Assembly (NCBI GenBank): GCA_964646605.1
Contig: CAZYEX010000022.1
Location: 11,494-75,493, forward strand
DNA length: 64,000 nt
Origin: SBAX01 sp964646605
GTDB taxonomy: Bacteria > Planctomycetota > Phycisphaerae > UBA1845
Reading direction: 5' to 3'
Positions 42,304 to 49,691 of the stretch are shown here, in pieces. Positions within the stretch are counted from its first letter, which is position 1, and each line of letters begins with the position of its first letter. The position numbers were made by a program, and so were the translations under genes. The notes beneath the pieces were generated by a model. That model searched no databases. It was not told the origin of the DNA and worked only from the letters and a program-made list of their open reading frames with translations.

Positions 42304-45051
42304 TCAGAACTCATGGGCACGAATGGCCGTGGTCCAATCCTTCGCAGGCGGCGAGGTTCGCAGACGCCGAACCTCGGCCTCATAGCGCTCGACGGCGAGG
42401 TCCGCGGGGCTTTCGCGGCGGCACTGGGCCAGCGTCGTCAGGCACTGGTCCCAGCGGCAGTGCTGATAATCACGCAGCGCATCCTCGAAAAGGGCGATGA
42501 GACGAAGCTGTTCGGCCGCCACGCATTCGGCTCGGTCAACCAGCTCATGAACGGCGACGGGCCTCTCCTTGCCTCGGACCTCGACCAGACCCAGTGGGCG
42601 GAAGACGAATCGACCGGCGGCGGCGGTACGGGTGGCCTCGTCGGTCAGGATGGTGGTTCCGAAGAACTTATTGGCCCCTTCGAGACGGGAGGCGAGGTTG
42701 ACCGTGTCGCCGATGCAGGTGTAGTCGAGCTTCACATCGCTGCCGTAGTCGCCGACGAAGGCCTCGCCCGTGGACAGCCCGATCCGCACGGAAAGGCTGC
42801 TGTGAAGGTCTGGGACGGCGGGCTCGGCGTTGAGTCGGCTGATCGCTTGGACGGCGTCGAGGGCCGCGGCGCACGCCGCCGAGGCGTGGTCCGGGCACGG
42901 CAGGAGTGGGGTATTGAAGAAAGCGAAGATTCCGTCGCCGAGGAACTTGTTCACCATGGCTCGATGATCGAGCAGGACGGCGCTGACCTCGCGAAGGTAG
43001 GGATTGAGCAGGGCGCGGGTTTTTTCGGGTCCCAGACGTTCGCTCAGGGCCGTGAATCCCGCCAGGTCGCTGAAAAAGCAGGAGACGACCGCGGCGCGAG
43101 GCGCCAAGCCCTCGACCCGCGCGGTCTCGACGACCTGGGCCGCGACCGCCGGGGAGGTGTATTGGGCCAAGGCTCGTTGCAGGTGGCGGCGGGTGCGTTC
43201 CTCGGTCGCTTGTCGAAAGACCGCGACGCACGCCCATACCAGGGCGATGGCGGCAATGATGCCAAACGATGGCACGTGGTAGGACGCGGCCCGAAAGATG
43301 ACGGCCCCGGCGGCGACGGTCACGGCCGCGAGGAGCAGCGAGCCGAGGACCGCAAAGCGCCAGTGGCATCGCCCGCTGACGACCGCCGTCAGCAGACCCA
43401 CGACGAGCACGAGGACGGCGCCCAGCGCCGGCGGGGTGGCGGCGGCGAAACGGTTGCGGAGGAACATGTTGAGAACGTGGGCGTGGACCATGACGCCGGG
43501 CATGGCCGGGTCCACCGGCGTCGGAATCATGTCCGCAAGGGCCGACGCGGTGTAACCCACGAGGCAAATCTTGCCGTCGATCTCGCGCCGAAGTTCGCTG
43601 CGAAGCTCGGCGTTGCGTGCCCTTATGTTGGCATCGGCTTGGGCGAGGCTCGATTCGTACTGCCCGCCGCCAAAGCGATCGTGGAGCCGCTGGAGGCGGT
43701 CGCGCTCCGCGGCTTCCTCGTCCGTCCGTGGGTTTTCGTCCTTCCACAAACCCCACGCGCGATGCAGCCACTCCTTGGACTCACGTTCGATCTCTTCGAC
43801 GGCTGGAGCATTCGGTGTACGCCGATTGACGAGCTTCACGTATTCGTCATAGGCCGCGGGCGTGTCCGCGTGACGAACCTGGACGAGTTCGGCGCGGGCC
43901 ATGGCCAGACGCTTCGCGTTGTCCGCCACGGCTGCGGCGTTTTCCGTAATCTCCAAGAGCCGCGCCGCGGGAAGGTGGCGGAAGGAGGAGAGCCAGCCGC
44001 CGCCGTCCGCCGGGCGATGCCAATTTACCAGGGAAGTACCGTTTGAATCCAGCGGCGCTGTTCGTCGGCGTTCGCCGTTTCCGAAAACGAGCCGGCTCTC
44101 CTTGAGGGTGATTTCCGCAGTGGGAATGGCGAGCGCCCGCATGGCCGCGAAGGTGCCGAGCTGTGGCACGAGCAGGCCGTCGGCATCCACCACCAAGGGC
44201 AGGGAGCGCACCACGCCGCCCTGTGGATCGCGGCGGAAGGAAACCAGCCCCACGCCTTGGGACGCGGTTGTCAATTTATCCAGCGGCAATACGAGGTCGA
44301 AAGCCTTCGGAATCCGTCCGCGGAGTTCCGCCGGTGTGCGCGGGAGCCGCTCCGACATGCCGCGAAGAGCGAGGGCGTGCCGGTACGCGAGCAGCAACGT
44401 CTCTCGCTCCGGACTTTGGGCGTCGATCGGCGTGCGCGGGCGGACGGTGCGAAAGAATTCCCGCCACGTTCCCTTGGGGCTCGCGTGCAAAAAGTCGGCG
44501 GCATCGCGTCGGGCCTTGGCTTCTTCGGAGGAGTCCGTGTCGTCGCCGAGGCCGTTCGAGAGCGAGCCGGGGGGGGCGAGTGCCGCAAACATAGCGAGGA
44601 CGACTTTTCCGGACTCGTATATCGCCTCGCGGAGTTCGTCGTCGTCGTAGATGGTTTCGTCGAAGGCGCGATCGCCGTGCTCGGCCGTACGATCGATGTC
44701 GTAGTGGCGATGCACGGCGGCGTGTTCGGGACGCGGACGAGTGGGCTCGGCGAAGACGATATCGGAGATGATCGACGATGCTCCCAGATCGTGCAGGGTG
44801 CCGAAGAGTTCCGCGAAGGTTCTCCGAGGCCAGGGCCAGTCGGGCATCACCCGCAGCGTGGTGTCGTCGATGTCGATGAGCACGATCCGCGGGTCGGCCT
44901 CGATGCGGTTGCAATGACGGAAGTGCAGATCGAGGTTGTAGGCGTCGAGACGATCGAACACGCCCAGGGCGAACGCCGCGGCAGCAACCACTGCCACACC
45001 ACCTCCCAGCAAGACCGCGTTGCGGCGAGAAGAAGCTCGATCAAGGGCCAT
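42304..45051 (-). CDS. CHASE2 sensor-adenylate cyclase (class III)
   Basis: 915 residues. An N-terminal membrane helix (about 12-30) precedes a CHASE2 sensor (about 30-530) with VLIDIDDTTLRVMPDWPWPR and ASSIISDIVFAEP near the start. Three more helices follow (about 537-617, for example LGAVLVLVVGLLTAVVS). The catalytic domain (about 650-840) has SCFFSDLAGFTALSERLGPE (metal Asp), VNKFLGDGIFAFFNTPLL (second metal Asp) and GDTVNLASRLEGANKFFG. A C-terminal helical stretch (about 850-900), including DYQHCRWDQCLTTLAQC, may be a regulatory tail. It would make cAMP in response to an extracytoplasmic signal. CHASE2 cyclases are common in planctomycetes and cyanobacteria. Confidence 0.94.
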   Translation of the reverse strand: MALDRASSRRNAVLLGGGVAVVAAAAFALGVFDRLDAYNLDLHFRHCNRIEADPRIVLIDIDDTTLRVMPDWPWPRRTFAELFGTLHDLGASSIISDIVFAEPTRPRPEHAAVHRHYDIDRTAEHGDRAFDETIYDDDELREAIYESGKVVLAMFAALAPPGSLSNGLGDDTDSSEEAKARRDAADFLHASPKGTWREFFRTVRPRTPIDAQSPERETLLLAYRHALALRGMSERLPRTPAELRGRIPKAFDLVLPLDKLTTASQGVGLVSFRRDPQGGVVRSLPLVVDADGLLVPQLGTFAAMRALAIPTAEITLKESRLVFGNGERRRTAPLDSNGTSLVNWHRPADGGGWLSSFRHLPAARLLEITENAAAVADNAKRLAMARAELVQVRHADTPAAYDEYVKLVNRRTPNAPAVEEIERESKEWLHRAWGLWKDENPRTDEEAAERDRLQRLHDRFGGGQYESSLAQADANIRARNAELRSELRREIDGKICLVGYTASALADMIPTPVDPAMPGVMVHAHVLNMFLRNRFAAATPPALGAVLVLVVGLLTAVVSGRCHWRFAVLGSLLLAAVTVAAGAVIFRAASYHVPSFGIIAAIALVWACVAVFRQATEERTRRHLQRALAQYTSPAVAAQVVETARVEGLAPRAAVVSCFFSDLAGFTALSERLGPEKTRALLNPYLREVSAVLLDHRAMVNKFLGDGIFAFFNTPLLPCPDHASAACAAALDAVQAISRLNAEPAVPDLHSSLSVRIGLSTGEAFVGDYGSDVKLDYTCIGDTVNLASRLEGANKFFGTTILTDEATRTAAAGRFVFRPLGLVEVRGKERPVAVHELVDRAECVAAEQLRLIALFEDALRDYQHCRWDQCLTTLAQCRRESPADLAVERYEAEVRRLRTSPPAKDWTTAIRAHEF

Positions 45052-45259
45052 CGACTACGGATTCTAACCACCCCGATGTGCCGCCGCATGTGCGGCACGC
45101 CGTCCAGGCGTGCCCGCATGGCGCGGTCAGCACCGCGGACTCGAGCAATTGGTCCGGCTCGGTCCGCGTTTCGGGACCGCGGGAGAGTGTACGAGTCGGA
45201 TGGACGAACCACTTGAATCGACCCGCCCGACGAGGATAGAATAGGTGGTGGAGAAACGG

Positions 45260-45496
45260 ATGACCTATCGTGGACACGTCAGGAACGGGCGGATTGCGTT
45301 GGATGAGTCTGCGCGGCTGCCGGAAGGGGCGACCGTGAAAGTCGAAGTGGTGGAGACGGGCGACGACGCAGCGGCCCATCCAACGGGCGGACCCCTCAAC
45401 GCCCTGCTTTTGCAGCATGCGGGGAAGGGGCGCGGCCTCCCTGCGGACTTGGCCGCCCATCATGACCATTACGCGCACGGAAAGCCGACGCAGTGA
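45260..45496 (+). CDS. Antitoxin-like protein of a PIN toxin pair
   Basis: 78 residues from the ATG at 45260; a GTG at 45245 would add five. The N-terminus TYRGHVRNGRIALDESARLPEGATVKVEVVE is the short beta-barrel pattern found in antitoxins paired with PIN toxins (xYxGxVxNGxVxLxxPxxLPEGTxVxV). The C-terminal half (NALLLQHAGKGRGLPADLAAHHDHYAHGKPTQ) would be the toxin-binding tail. The stop overlaps by 4 bp (GTGA) the start of a truncated PIN gene, so the toxin partner is broken. Confidence 0.78.
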   Translation: MTYRGHVRNGRIALDESARLPEGATVKVEVVETGDDAAAHPTGGPLNALLLQHAGKGRGLPADLAAHHDHYAHGKPTQ

Positions 45497-45573
45497 AGCG
45501 CGTTTTTGCGGACAGTTTCTACTTCCTCGCCTTGTTCAACCCCAGCGATGCGGCACATGTCCGCGCCTCCTGA
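45493..45573 (+). pseudogene. Truncated PIN-domain (VapC-like) toxin remnant
   Basis: From GTG at 45493 the frame reads VKRVFADSFYFLALFNPSDA and AHVRAS, then TGA. This is the first strand and helix of a PIN domain (usual MKxVFxDTxYxxAxxNPxDxxH), with the active-site Asp of VFAD. About 110 residues of a normal PIN protein are missing. The next bases belong to the antisense of an XRE gene, so the rest has been lost. It is translationally coupled (GTGA) to the antitoxin-like gene. Confidence 0.75.
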
Positions 45574-45603
45574 GGTACGGTCCGCCAAGTCGCAGTCGTT
45601 GGG

Positions 45604-45879
45604 CTACCTGCGAGATTTTGGCTCCGATTCGCCGAGGAATACGAAGTCCCGGTCGAGGGACTTGCAACAGGCCGTGAAACTCACCCCCAGCGCCCGGCAA
45701 TATCGCCAAAGCTGCACGATATCCATCCGGGTTTCTCCCGACTCGTATCGCGATACGTACTGCTGCGGCACCCCCAACTTCCGCGCAAGCTCGGTTTGAA
45801 GCACTCCGCGGTCGGTCCGAAGGGCCCTGAGCCGTTCCAGGAGGCGGGCGTAGTGGGGCGTGAACCGCGATTTCCTCAC
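45604..45879 (-). CDS. XRE-family helix-turn-helix regulator
   Basis: 91 residues from the GTG at 45879 (VRKSRFTPHYARLLERLRAL). The DNA-binding fold is RTDRGVLQTELARKLGVPQQYVSRYESGETRMDIVQLWRYCRALGVSF, a textbook Cro/C1-type HTH with the QxExAxxLGVxQxxVSxxExGxxR pattern. The tail (CCKSLDRDFVFLGESEPKSRR) has two adjacent Cys. A perfect palindrome ACACAAA-C-TTTGTGT sits 29 bp upstream of the start, as expected for autorepression. The upstream frame extends to 46017 but without HTH-like sequence. Confidence 0.85.
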   Translation of the reverse strand: MRKSRFTPHYARLLERLRALRTDRGVLQTELARKLGVPQQYVSRYESGETRMDIVQLWRYCRALGVSFTACCKSLDRDFVFLGESEPKSRR

Positions 45880-45907
45880 CCCGGCGAGCGTAACATCCTT
45901 GACGTGT

Positions 45908-45922
45908 ACACAAACTTTGTGT
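45908..45922. promoter_or_regulatory. Palindromic operator-like site between divergent genes
   Basis: ACACAAA-C-TTTGTGT: two 7-bp half-sites around one base. It lies upstream of the XRE gene and ends 3 bp before the -35 of the + strand promoter at 45926, so a bound repressor could govern both directions. Confidence 0.65.
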
Positions 45923-45925
45923 ATT

Positions 45926-45954
45926 TTGACCGCGTTCGCCGGGCACTCTAAGGT
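45926..45954 (+). promoter_or_regulatory. Promoter of the IPTL-CTERM gene
   Basis: TTGACC (45926-45931), a 17-bp spacer and TAAGGT (45949-45954). The distance to the ATG at 46055 is about 95 bp. The -35 fits well; the -10 is weaker. Confidence 0.5.
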
Positions 45955-46054
45955 GTCTGGGTACGCGTTCAAGGCGGGTGGGCGACGACGACGGACCTTT
46001 CGGTCCGCGGCCGTCAACCCGTGTCAATCGTCAACCTGGAAAGGAGCTTTTTCT

Positions 46055-47362
46055 ATGAGCAAGGAACACATCGCGGGCGTTGGTTCTGGCTGGGGTTTCT
46101 CGAATAAAGAAGCGCTCACGAAAAGAGTCAAGTTGCCCATGTGGGTACTGGTCTTGGTGGCAACCATCGTTGGGGGACGCGTGACAGTCGCGAATCCCAT
46201 AAGTCCCGTAGTGGAGACCATGGTCCTGTCATCGAACGGGACACCGGTCACCTCATCGACTGTCTTGTCCAGCGGGCAACAATACTGGTTACTCGCTGAC
46301 GGAACCTACAATCGCGATACCGCCGGGCACGACTGCGACGCCGAGTGGTGCGAGGGGCCTTTCGGTCCGCCGTGGGTCGAGGTGTTACCCAGCGACCCGC
46401 CGACAAATGCTGAGCTGATCGTCAACTCAACTGAGCGGAATTGGCTGGGATCAGCGCTCGCCGCTCCGGATGCGTTTCTCAATTTCGCGACTTTCGAAGA
46501 ACATGCCTATAGCCCGAGCCATGTCTACTGGTTGCCGATCACCGGAAACGGGTCGACTTTTCAGCTACAAATCTCCGACGCCTTCACGGGCGACAACAGC
46601 GGATCGCTGACCGTACGCCTGTTTACCGAGTGCGACGACTTCGACGATGGCACATTGAACTCTGCACTTTGGGCCTGGGGTGGGAATCCAGATCGCGGAG
46701 TTGGAGGTGGAAGCTGGCAGTTTTCCCACGAGGAAATTGTCGGCACCGATGGCTACGCGAAGCTTCGTGTCTGGGGCCCAACGTCGGGGGCCACGCACGG
46801 AGCAGAGGCATGGATTCGGACGCAGTATGACTACAACGACGGGTTGAATTACATCATCAACTTTCGCTGGGGCGCGGACGTCAACGCTTCGCATATCGAC
46901 GCCTACGCGATCCAAATCACAGACGGCACGATCCCCGGAGGTCTGGACCTGTTTTGGTTCGGCGGGTCAAGCGGAGGAATAGACGGGGCAGGTTGGAGGA
47001 ACATCTACCTTCAAGCCCCCCAATCGGACATGCCGCCTTCTGATTGGTCAATGCACATCGACGGCCGTCAGAACACAGCTATGCTCTTCGGTGGCCCTAA
47101 TCTGACCGGACCCGTTCTTGGGTTCAAAACTCTTCCGGGCGACCAGCCTTGGTACGTAAGATTCATTCTTTCGGACGGGACGAGCGCGGGATTCCCAGCG
47201 GGAGATAACGTATTGGCCGTCTACGATTACTGCTCGGCGGTGACCAGCGAGGGGCTACCCGTTCCCACTGTTTCCCAATGGGGTCTGATCGTGATGGCCG
47301 GACTGGTCGCGGCCGCGGGCGGGAGCATCGTCGCGAAGCGTCGCCGGGCGGCGGAGAACTAA
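46055..47362 (+). CDS. Surface protein with IPTL-CTERM-type sorting tail
   Basis: 435 residues from the ATG at 46055 (AAAGGAG 8 bp upstream). A signal segment (LPMWVLVLVATIVGGRVTVA) starts near residue 27, after a longer n-region. The N-terminal half (to about 190) is a beta-rich domain with GQQYWLLADGTYNRDTAGHDCDAEWCEGPF; the second half (about 190-395) starts CDDFDDGTLNSALWAWGG, a lectin/laminin-G-like opening. The tail is VPTVSQWGLIVMAGLVAA...KRRRAAEN, the IPTL-CTERM pattern. It should be sorted to the cell surface by an exosortase-type enzyme not in the window. An XRE site lies beside its promoter. Confidence 0.85.
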   Translation: MSKEHIAGVGSGWGFSNKEALTKRVKLPMWVLVLVATIVGGRVTVANPISPVVETMVLSSNGTPVTSSTVLSSGQQYWLLADGTYNRDTAGHDCDAEWCEGPFGPPWVEVLPSDPPTNAELIVNSTERNWLGSALAAPDAFLNFATFEEHAYSPSHVYWLPITGNGSTFQLQISDAFTGDNSGSLTVRLFTECDDFDDGTLNSALWAWGGNPDRGVGGGSWQFSHEEIVGTDGYAKLRVWGPTSGATHGAEAWIRTQYDYNDGLNYIINFRWGADVNASHIDAYAIQITDGTIPGGLDLFWFGGSSGGIDGAGWRNIYLQAPQSDMPPSDWSMHIDGRQNTAMLFGGPNLTGPVLGFKTLPGDQPWYVRFILSDGTSAGFPAGDNVLAVYDYCSAVTSEGLPVPTVSQWGLIVMAGLVAAAGGSIVAKRRRAAEN

Positions 47363-47502
47363 GCGGGGGCAGGCGGGGCAGCATCCACGCTCCCGTCGGA
47401 ACCCCAAGCGCCATCGCGGGGTGCTGGCCCGTCGCTTGCGCTCCGGGTTCGGATTGGAACTCCGCTCCCCCTGTGGGCCAGAGGGGTTTGTGACGGTGCG
47501 TA

Positions 47503-47673
47503 TCACCCCGGTTTTCGGGGGCCGAGGAAGCTGGCGGCGAGGACGGCGCCGCAGGCGAGGAGCAGGAGGCTCGTACCGAGCCAGGCCTTGGGGTGCCCTC
47601 AGCAGAACTTGTACCGCAAAGCGACCCCGCCCACAGCGAGTGCCACGGCACTGACAGCCAACGCCATTCGCAT
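47503..47673 (-). CDS. Small membrane protein, putative selenoprotein (Cys-Sec)
   Basis: Reading TGA at 47599-47601 as an amino acid gives one 56-residue frame from the ATG at 47673 (AAGGGG about 8 bp upstream) to 47503. Residues 1-20 are hydrophobic (MRMALAVSAVAVALAVGGVA), then LRYKFC-[TGA]-GHPKAWLG, then a second helix TSLLLLACGAVLAASFLGP and RKPG. The TGA follows Cys24 directly and splits what looks like one two-helix protein. A perfect hairpin begins 16 nt after the TGA. I know no named family with this motif. Without readthrough the product would be a 24-residue single helix with a Cys terminus. Confidence 0.6.
47568..47582 (-). promoter_or_regulatory. Putative bacterial SECIS hairpin
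   Basis: On the minus strand GGCTCG-GTA-CGAGCC, a perfect 6-bp stem whose loop starts 22 nt after the TGA at 47601-47599. The loop begins G-U in RNA, as in the AhpD-like gene. AGG/CCT beside it may extend the stem with a bulge. Confidence 0.55.
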
Positions 47674-47690
47674 GGTCATTCCCCTTTCCG

Positions 47691-47757
47691 TGTAGCGTCA
47701 CCCCTTGTGGGTGACGGCGAATGCGGCTCCGCGCCGCCCACAAGGGGCGGCGCTACA
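47691..47757. repeat. 67-bp palindromic element bounded by TGTAGCG/CGCTACA
   Basis: TGTAGCG (47691-47697) and CGCTACA (47751-47757) are perfect terminal inverted repeats. Inside, GTCACCC/GGGTGAC (47697-47715) and CGCCGCCC/GGGCGGCG (47732-47752) are local hairpins, and CCCCTTGTGGG pairs with CCCACAAGGGG across the element. It is miniature-element-like, without coding capacity. Confidence 0.65.
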
Positions 47758-47791
47758 TTGTTAGGAGGGAGCGGCGGTTCTTGCACGCGTT

Positions 47792-48355
47792 CTACGACTC
47801 CAACAGTCCCTTCAACCGTTCGAGGTTCTTTCCCCAGTAGGTTTTCATCTTCGCCGCCTCCTTGGCGCTGGGCAGCTTGGCGTGTTGCACGGTGATCCGG
47901 CACTTGGCCGCACCGTGGGAGTAGAGGTTCACGTCCAAGCTCGTGGCACCGTCGCCCCACCGCACGCGGAGCGACTTGTTGGTCGTGGCCTTGCGGATGG
48001 CGACCTTGCCGTCGGGCAACCACAGACGGCGGAAAGCGGCAGTTGTCCAGGCTCCGAACACACTGGAAACCGACACCGCGATGGTCCTGCTCTTGCCGAT
48101 CTCGAACCCGCCCGGCTTTTCGTGTTTTTCCCGCAGGCCGCGGGCTTGTTCGTAACCGACGGTGACCATCTGCCGCCACCACGGGCCCACGCCGTAGCGA
48201 CCGCCGACCACGGCCACGATCTCTTTGTGCGACATCTTCTTGGCGCCGGCCTTATCGAGCAGGGATAGCCACTGCGTCCATGTTTTCCCCGTGGCCTCCA
48301 CAACGGCCTCGCTGCTGATGCCGCCGACTTTGGATGTACTCTTGCTCTTGGCCAT
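47792..48355 (-). CDS. DUF4287/SRPBCC-like protein
   Basis: 187 residues from the ATG at 48355 (GGGAG 6-8 bp upstream). A start at 48373 overlapping the M24 stop as TGATG would add six residues. The N-terminal DUF4287 region is GISSEAVVEATGKTWTQWLSLLDKAGAKKMSHKEIVAVVGGRYGVGPWWRQMVTVGYEQARG. It is followed by an SRPBCC-type domain with RKATTNKSLRVRWGDGATSLDVNLYSHGAAKCRITVQHAKLPSAKEAAKMKTYWGKNLERLK, similar to activator-of-Hsp90 ATPase-like (START/Bet v1) folds. The role is unknown; it is cytoplasmic. It follows the M24 peptidase closely on the same strand, suggesting an operon. Confidence 0.82.
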   Translation of the reverse strand: MAKSKSTSKVGGISSEAVVEATGKTWTQWLSLLDKAGAKKMSHKEIVAVVGGRYGVGPWWRQMVTVGYEQARGLREKHEKPGGFEIGKSRTIAVSVSSVFGAWTTAAFRRLWLPDGKVAIRKATTNKSLRVRWGDGATSLDVNLYSHGAAKCRITVQHAKLPSAKEAAKMKTYWGKNLERLKGLLES

Positions 48356-48372
48356 GCGCGTCTCCCAGTTCA

Positions 48373-49551
48373 TCACGCGATGAGAATCACGTCCTTCTGA
48401 ATCGGCGACGTGACGATGGGCCCCTCCTTCGGATCCACGTATACGTTGATCTCCAGGCGAACGCCGAACTCGGGCAGATAAATGCCCGGTTCGATGGTGA
48501 AACCCAGGCCGGGTAGGACCTCGCGGGTGTCGTGGGTCTCGAGGTTGTCGAGATTGAAGCCCACGCCGTGGACCATCGGTCCCACGCTCAGACTGTGGCC
48601 GGTCCGATGGCGAAGGTACGGTTCGTACCCGGCCTCGATGATCGTATTGCGGGCCACGTCGTCCAATTGCCATCCCTGGATTCGCTCGCTTTTCCGCCAT
48701 GCCGCCACGGCCCGCTCCACCACGCGGTCGCGCGCGGTGCGGACGACGCCGAAAACTTCCAGGTGTTTGGGCGGGACTTGGGGCCCCGCGAATCCCACCC
48801 AGGTGATGTCCGCAAACACGCTGGGCTTGTCGGCCAATCGCGCCCACAGGTCGATGAGCACCCAGTCGCCGCGGCGGATGGGCGTGGGTTTGGCCGACGA
48901 CGGTTCGTAGTGCGGATCGCCGCTGTGAGCGTTGACCGCTACGATCGGCGGTTCGGTCGCCTCGAGTCCGGCGGCTTTGAACTTGTCGAGGATAAACTGC
49001 TGCGCCTCGTGCTCGTGCGGGGTTCGATTCTGGCTCAGTCCGTCACGGATGAACGCGAAGGCTTGGTCTTTGATTTCGGCGACCTGCCGCGAGGCGGTGC
49101 GGTGCCCGGCGAGAGCTTCGGGCGACCATCGAGCGACACAAACTTGGATGAGGTTGGCCGAGGAGACGACTTCCACACCCATCGCCCGAACCAACTCGAC
49201 GGTCCCGGCGTCGACGATGGAGACGACGGGAAGGGCGCCGCCCGGGGCGTATTCCATCGCCACCCGGCCGGCGCCGGCAAGTTTCCCGGTTAGCCACGCA
49301 TGGAGGTCCCGCCAAGAGAGATAGAGTTCGCAGGTCATGCCGACCTTCTCGAACTGGTTCTTGTCGATACCGTGGACGAGGAGCGACGCCGCACCGTCGG
49401 CGGGAATGAACAACACGGCCCGCCGAGTCGTCCAGCGCTTGCCGGGCAGCACCTGAGCGAAGATGGGATTGCTTCCCCGGAAATCGTAGAGCAGCCAGGC
49501 GTCGATGCGTTGTTCGCGCATGTAGTTCTGAACGGCGTCAAACCCGATCAT
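48373..49551 (-). CDS. M24 family Xaa-Pro peptidase
   Basis: 392 residues. The N-terminal creatinase-type domain is MIGFDAVQNYMREQRIDAWLLYDFRGSNPIF. The C-terminal pita-bread domain has the metal ligands: Asp in GDWVLIDLWAR, Asp in FADITWVGF, His in RHRTGHSLSVGPMVHG, Glu in FTIEPGIYLP and Glu in GVRLEINVYVD. It would remove an N-terminal residue before proline or act as a related M24 enzyme (ectoine hydrolase and creatinase are alternatives). It sits directly upstream of the DUF4287 gene (TGATG overlap possible). Confidence 0.92.
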   Translation of the reverse strand: MIGFDAVQNYMREQRIDAWLLYDFRGSNPIFAQVLPGKRWTTRRAVLFIPADGAASLLVHGIDKNQFEKVGMTCELYLSWRDLHAWLTGKLAGAGRVAMEYAPGGALPVVSIVDAGTVELVRAMGVEVVSSANLIQVCVARWSPEALAGHRTASRQVAEIKDQAFAFIRDGLSQNRTPHEHEAQQFILDKFKAAGLEATEPPIVAVNAHSGDPHYEPSSAKPTPIRRGDWVLIDLWARLADKPSVFADITWVGFAGPQVPPKHLEVFGVVRTARDRVVERAVAAWRKSERIQGWQLDDVARNTIIEAGYEPYLRHRTGHSLSVGPMVHGVGFNLDNLETHDTREVLPGLGFTIEPGIYLPEFGVRLEINVYVDPKEGPIVTSPIQKDVILIA

Positions 49552-49582
49552 CGCGTGTTTCCCGTAGAACGTGTGTGAAACC

Positions 49583-49602
49583 CCCTCTCCCTATGAGGGA
49601 AG
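49583..49602. repeat. Remnant of the CCCTCTCCC palindrome
   Basis: CCCTCTCCCTATGAGGGAAGGG near 49583 is an imperfect copy of the palindrome found in acnA and at 38.4 kb, lying just upstream of the M24 start. Confidence 0.55.
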
Positions 49603-49691
49603 GGCGATCTTACACACGTTTTCAGAAGAATAACCGCCGCGGCCGCAGTCGTCCAGACGCCGCTTGGGCCCAAGGTCAACCTCGATTCCGA

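Noticed and set aside
42160..44046. 628-codon + strand frame opposite the adenylate cyclase
   Set aside because: Low-complexity Gly/Arg/Asp sequence without domains; the minus strand has full cyclase motifs.
45571..45573. TGA of the truncated PIN gene as a third Sec codon
   Set aside because: The frame after the TGA is the antisense of the XRE gene and shows no PIN-like sequence.
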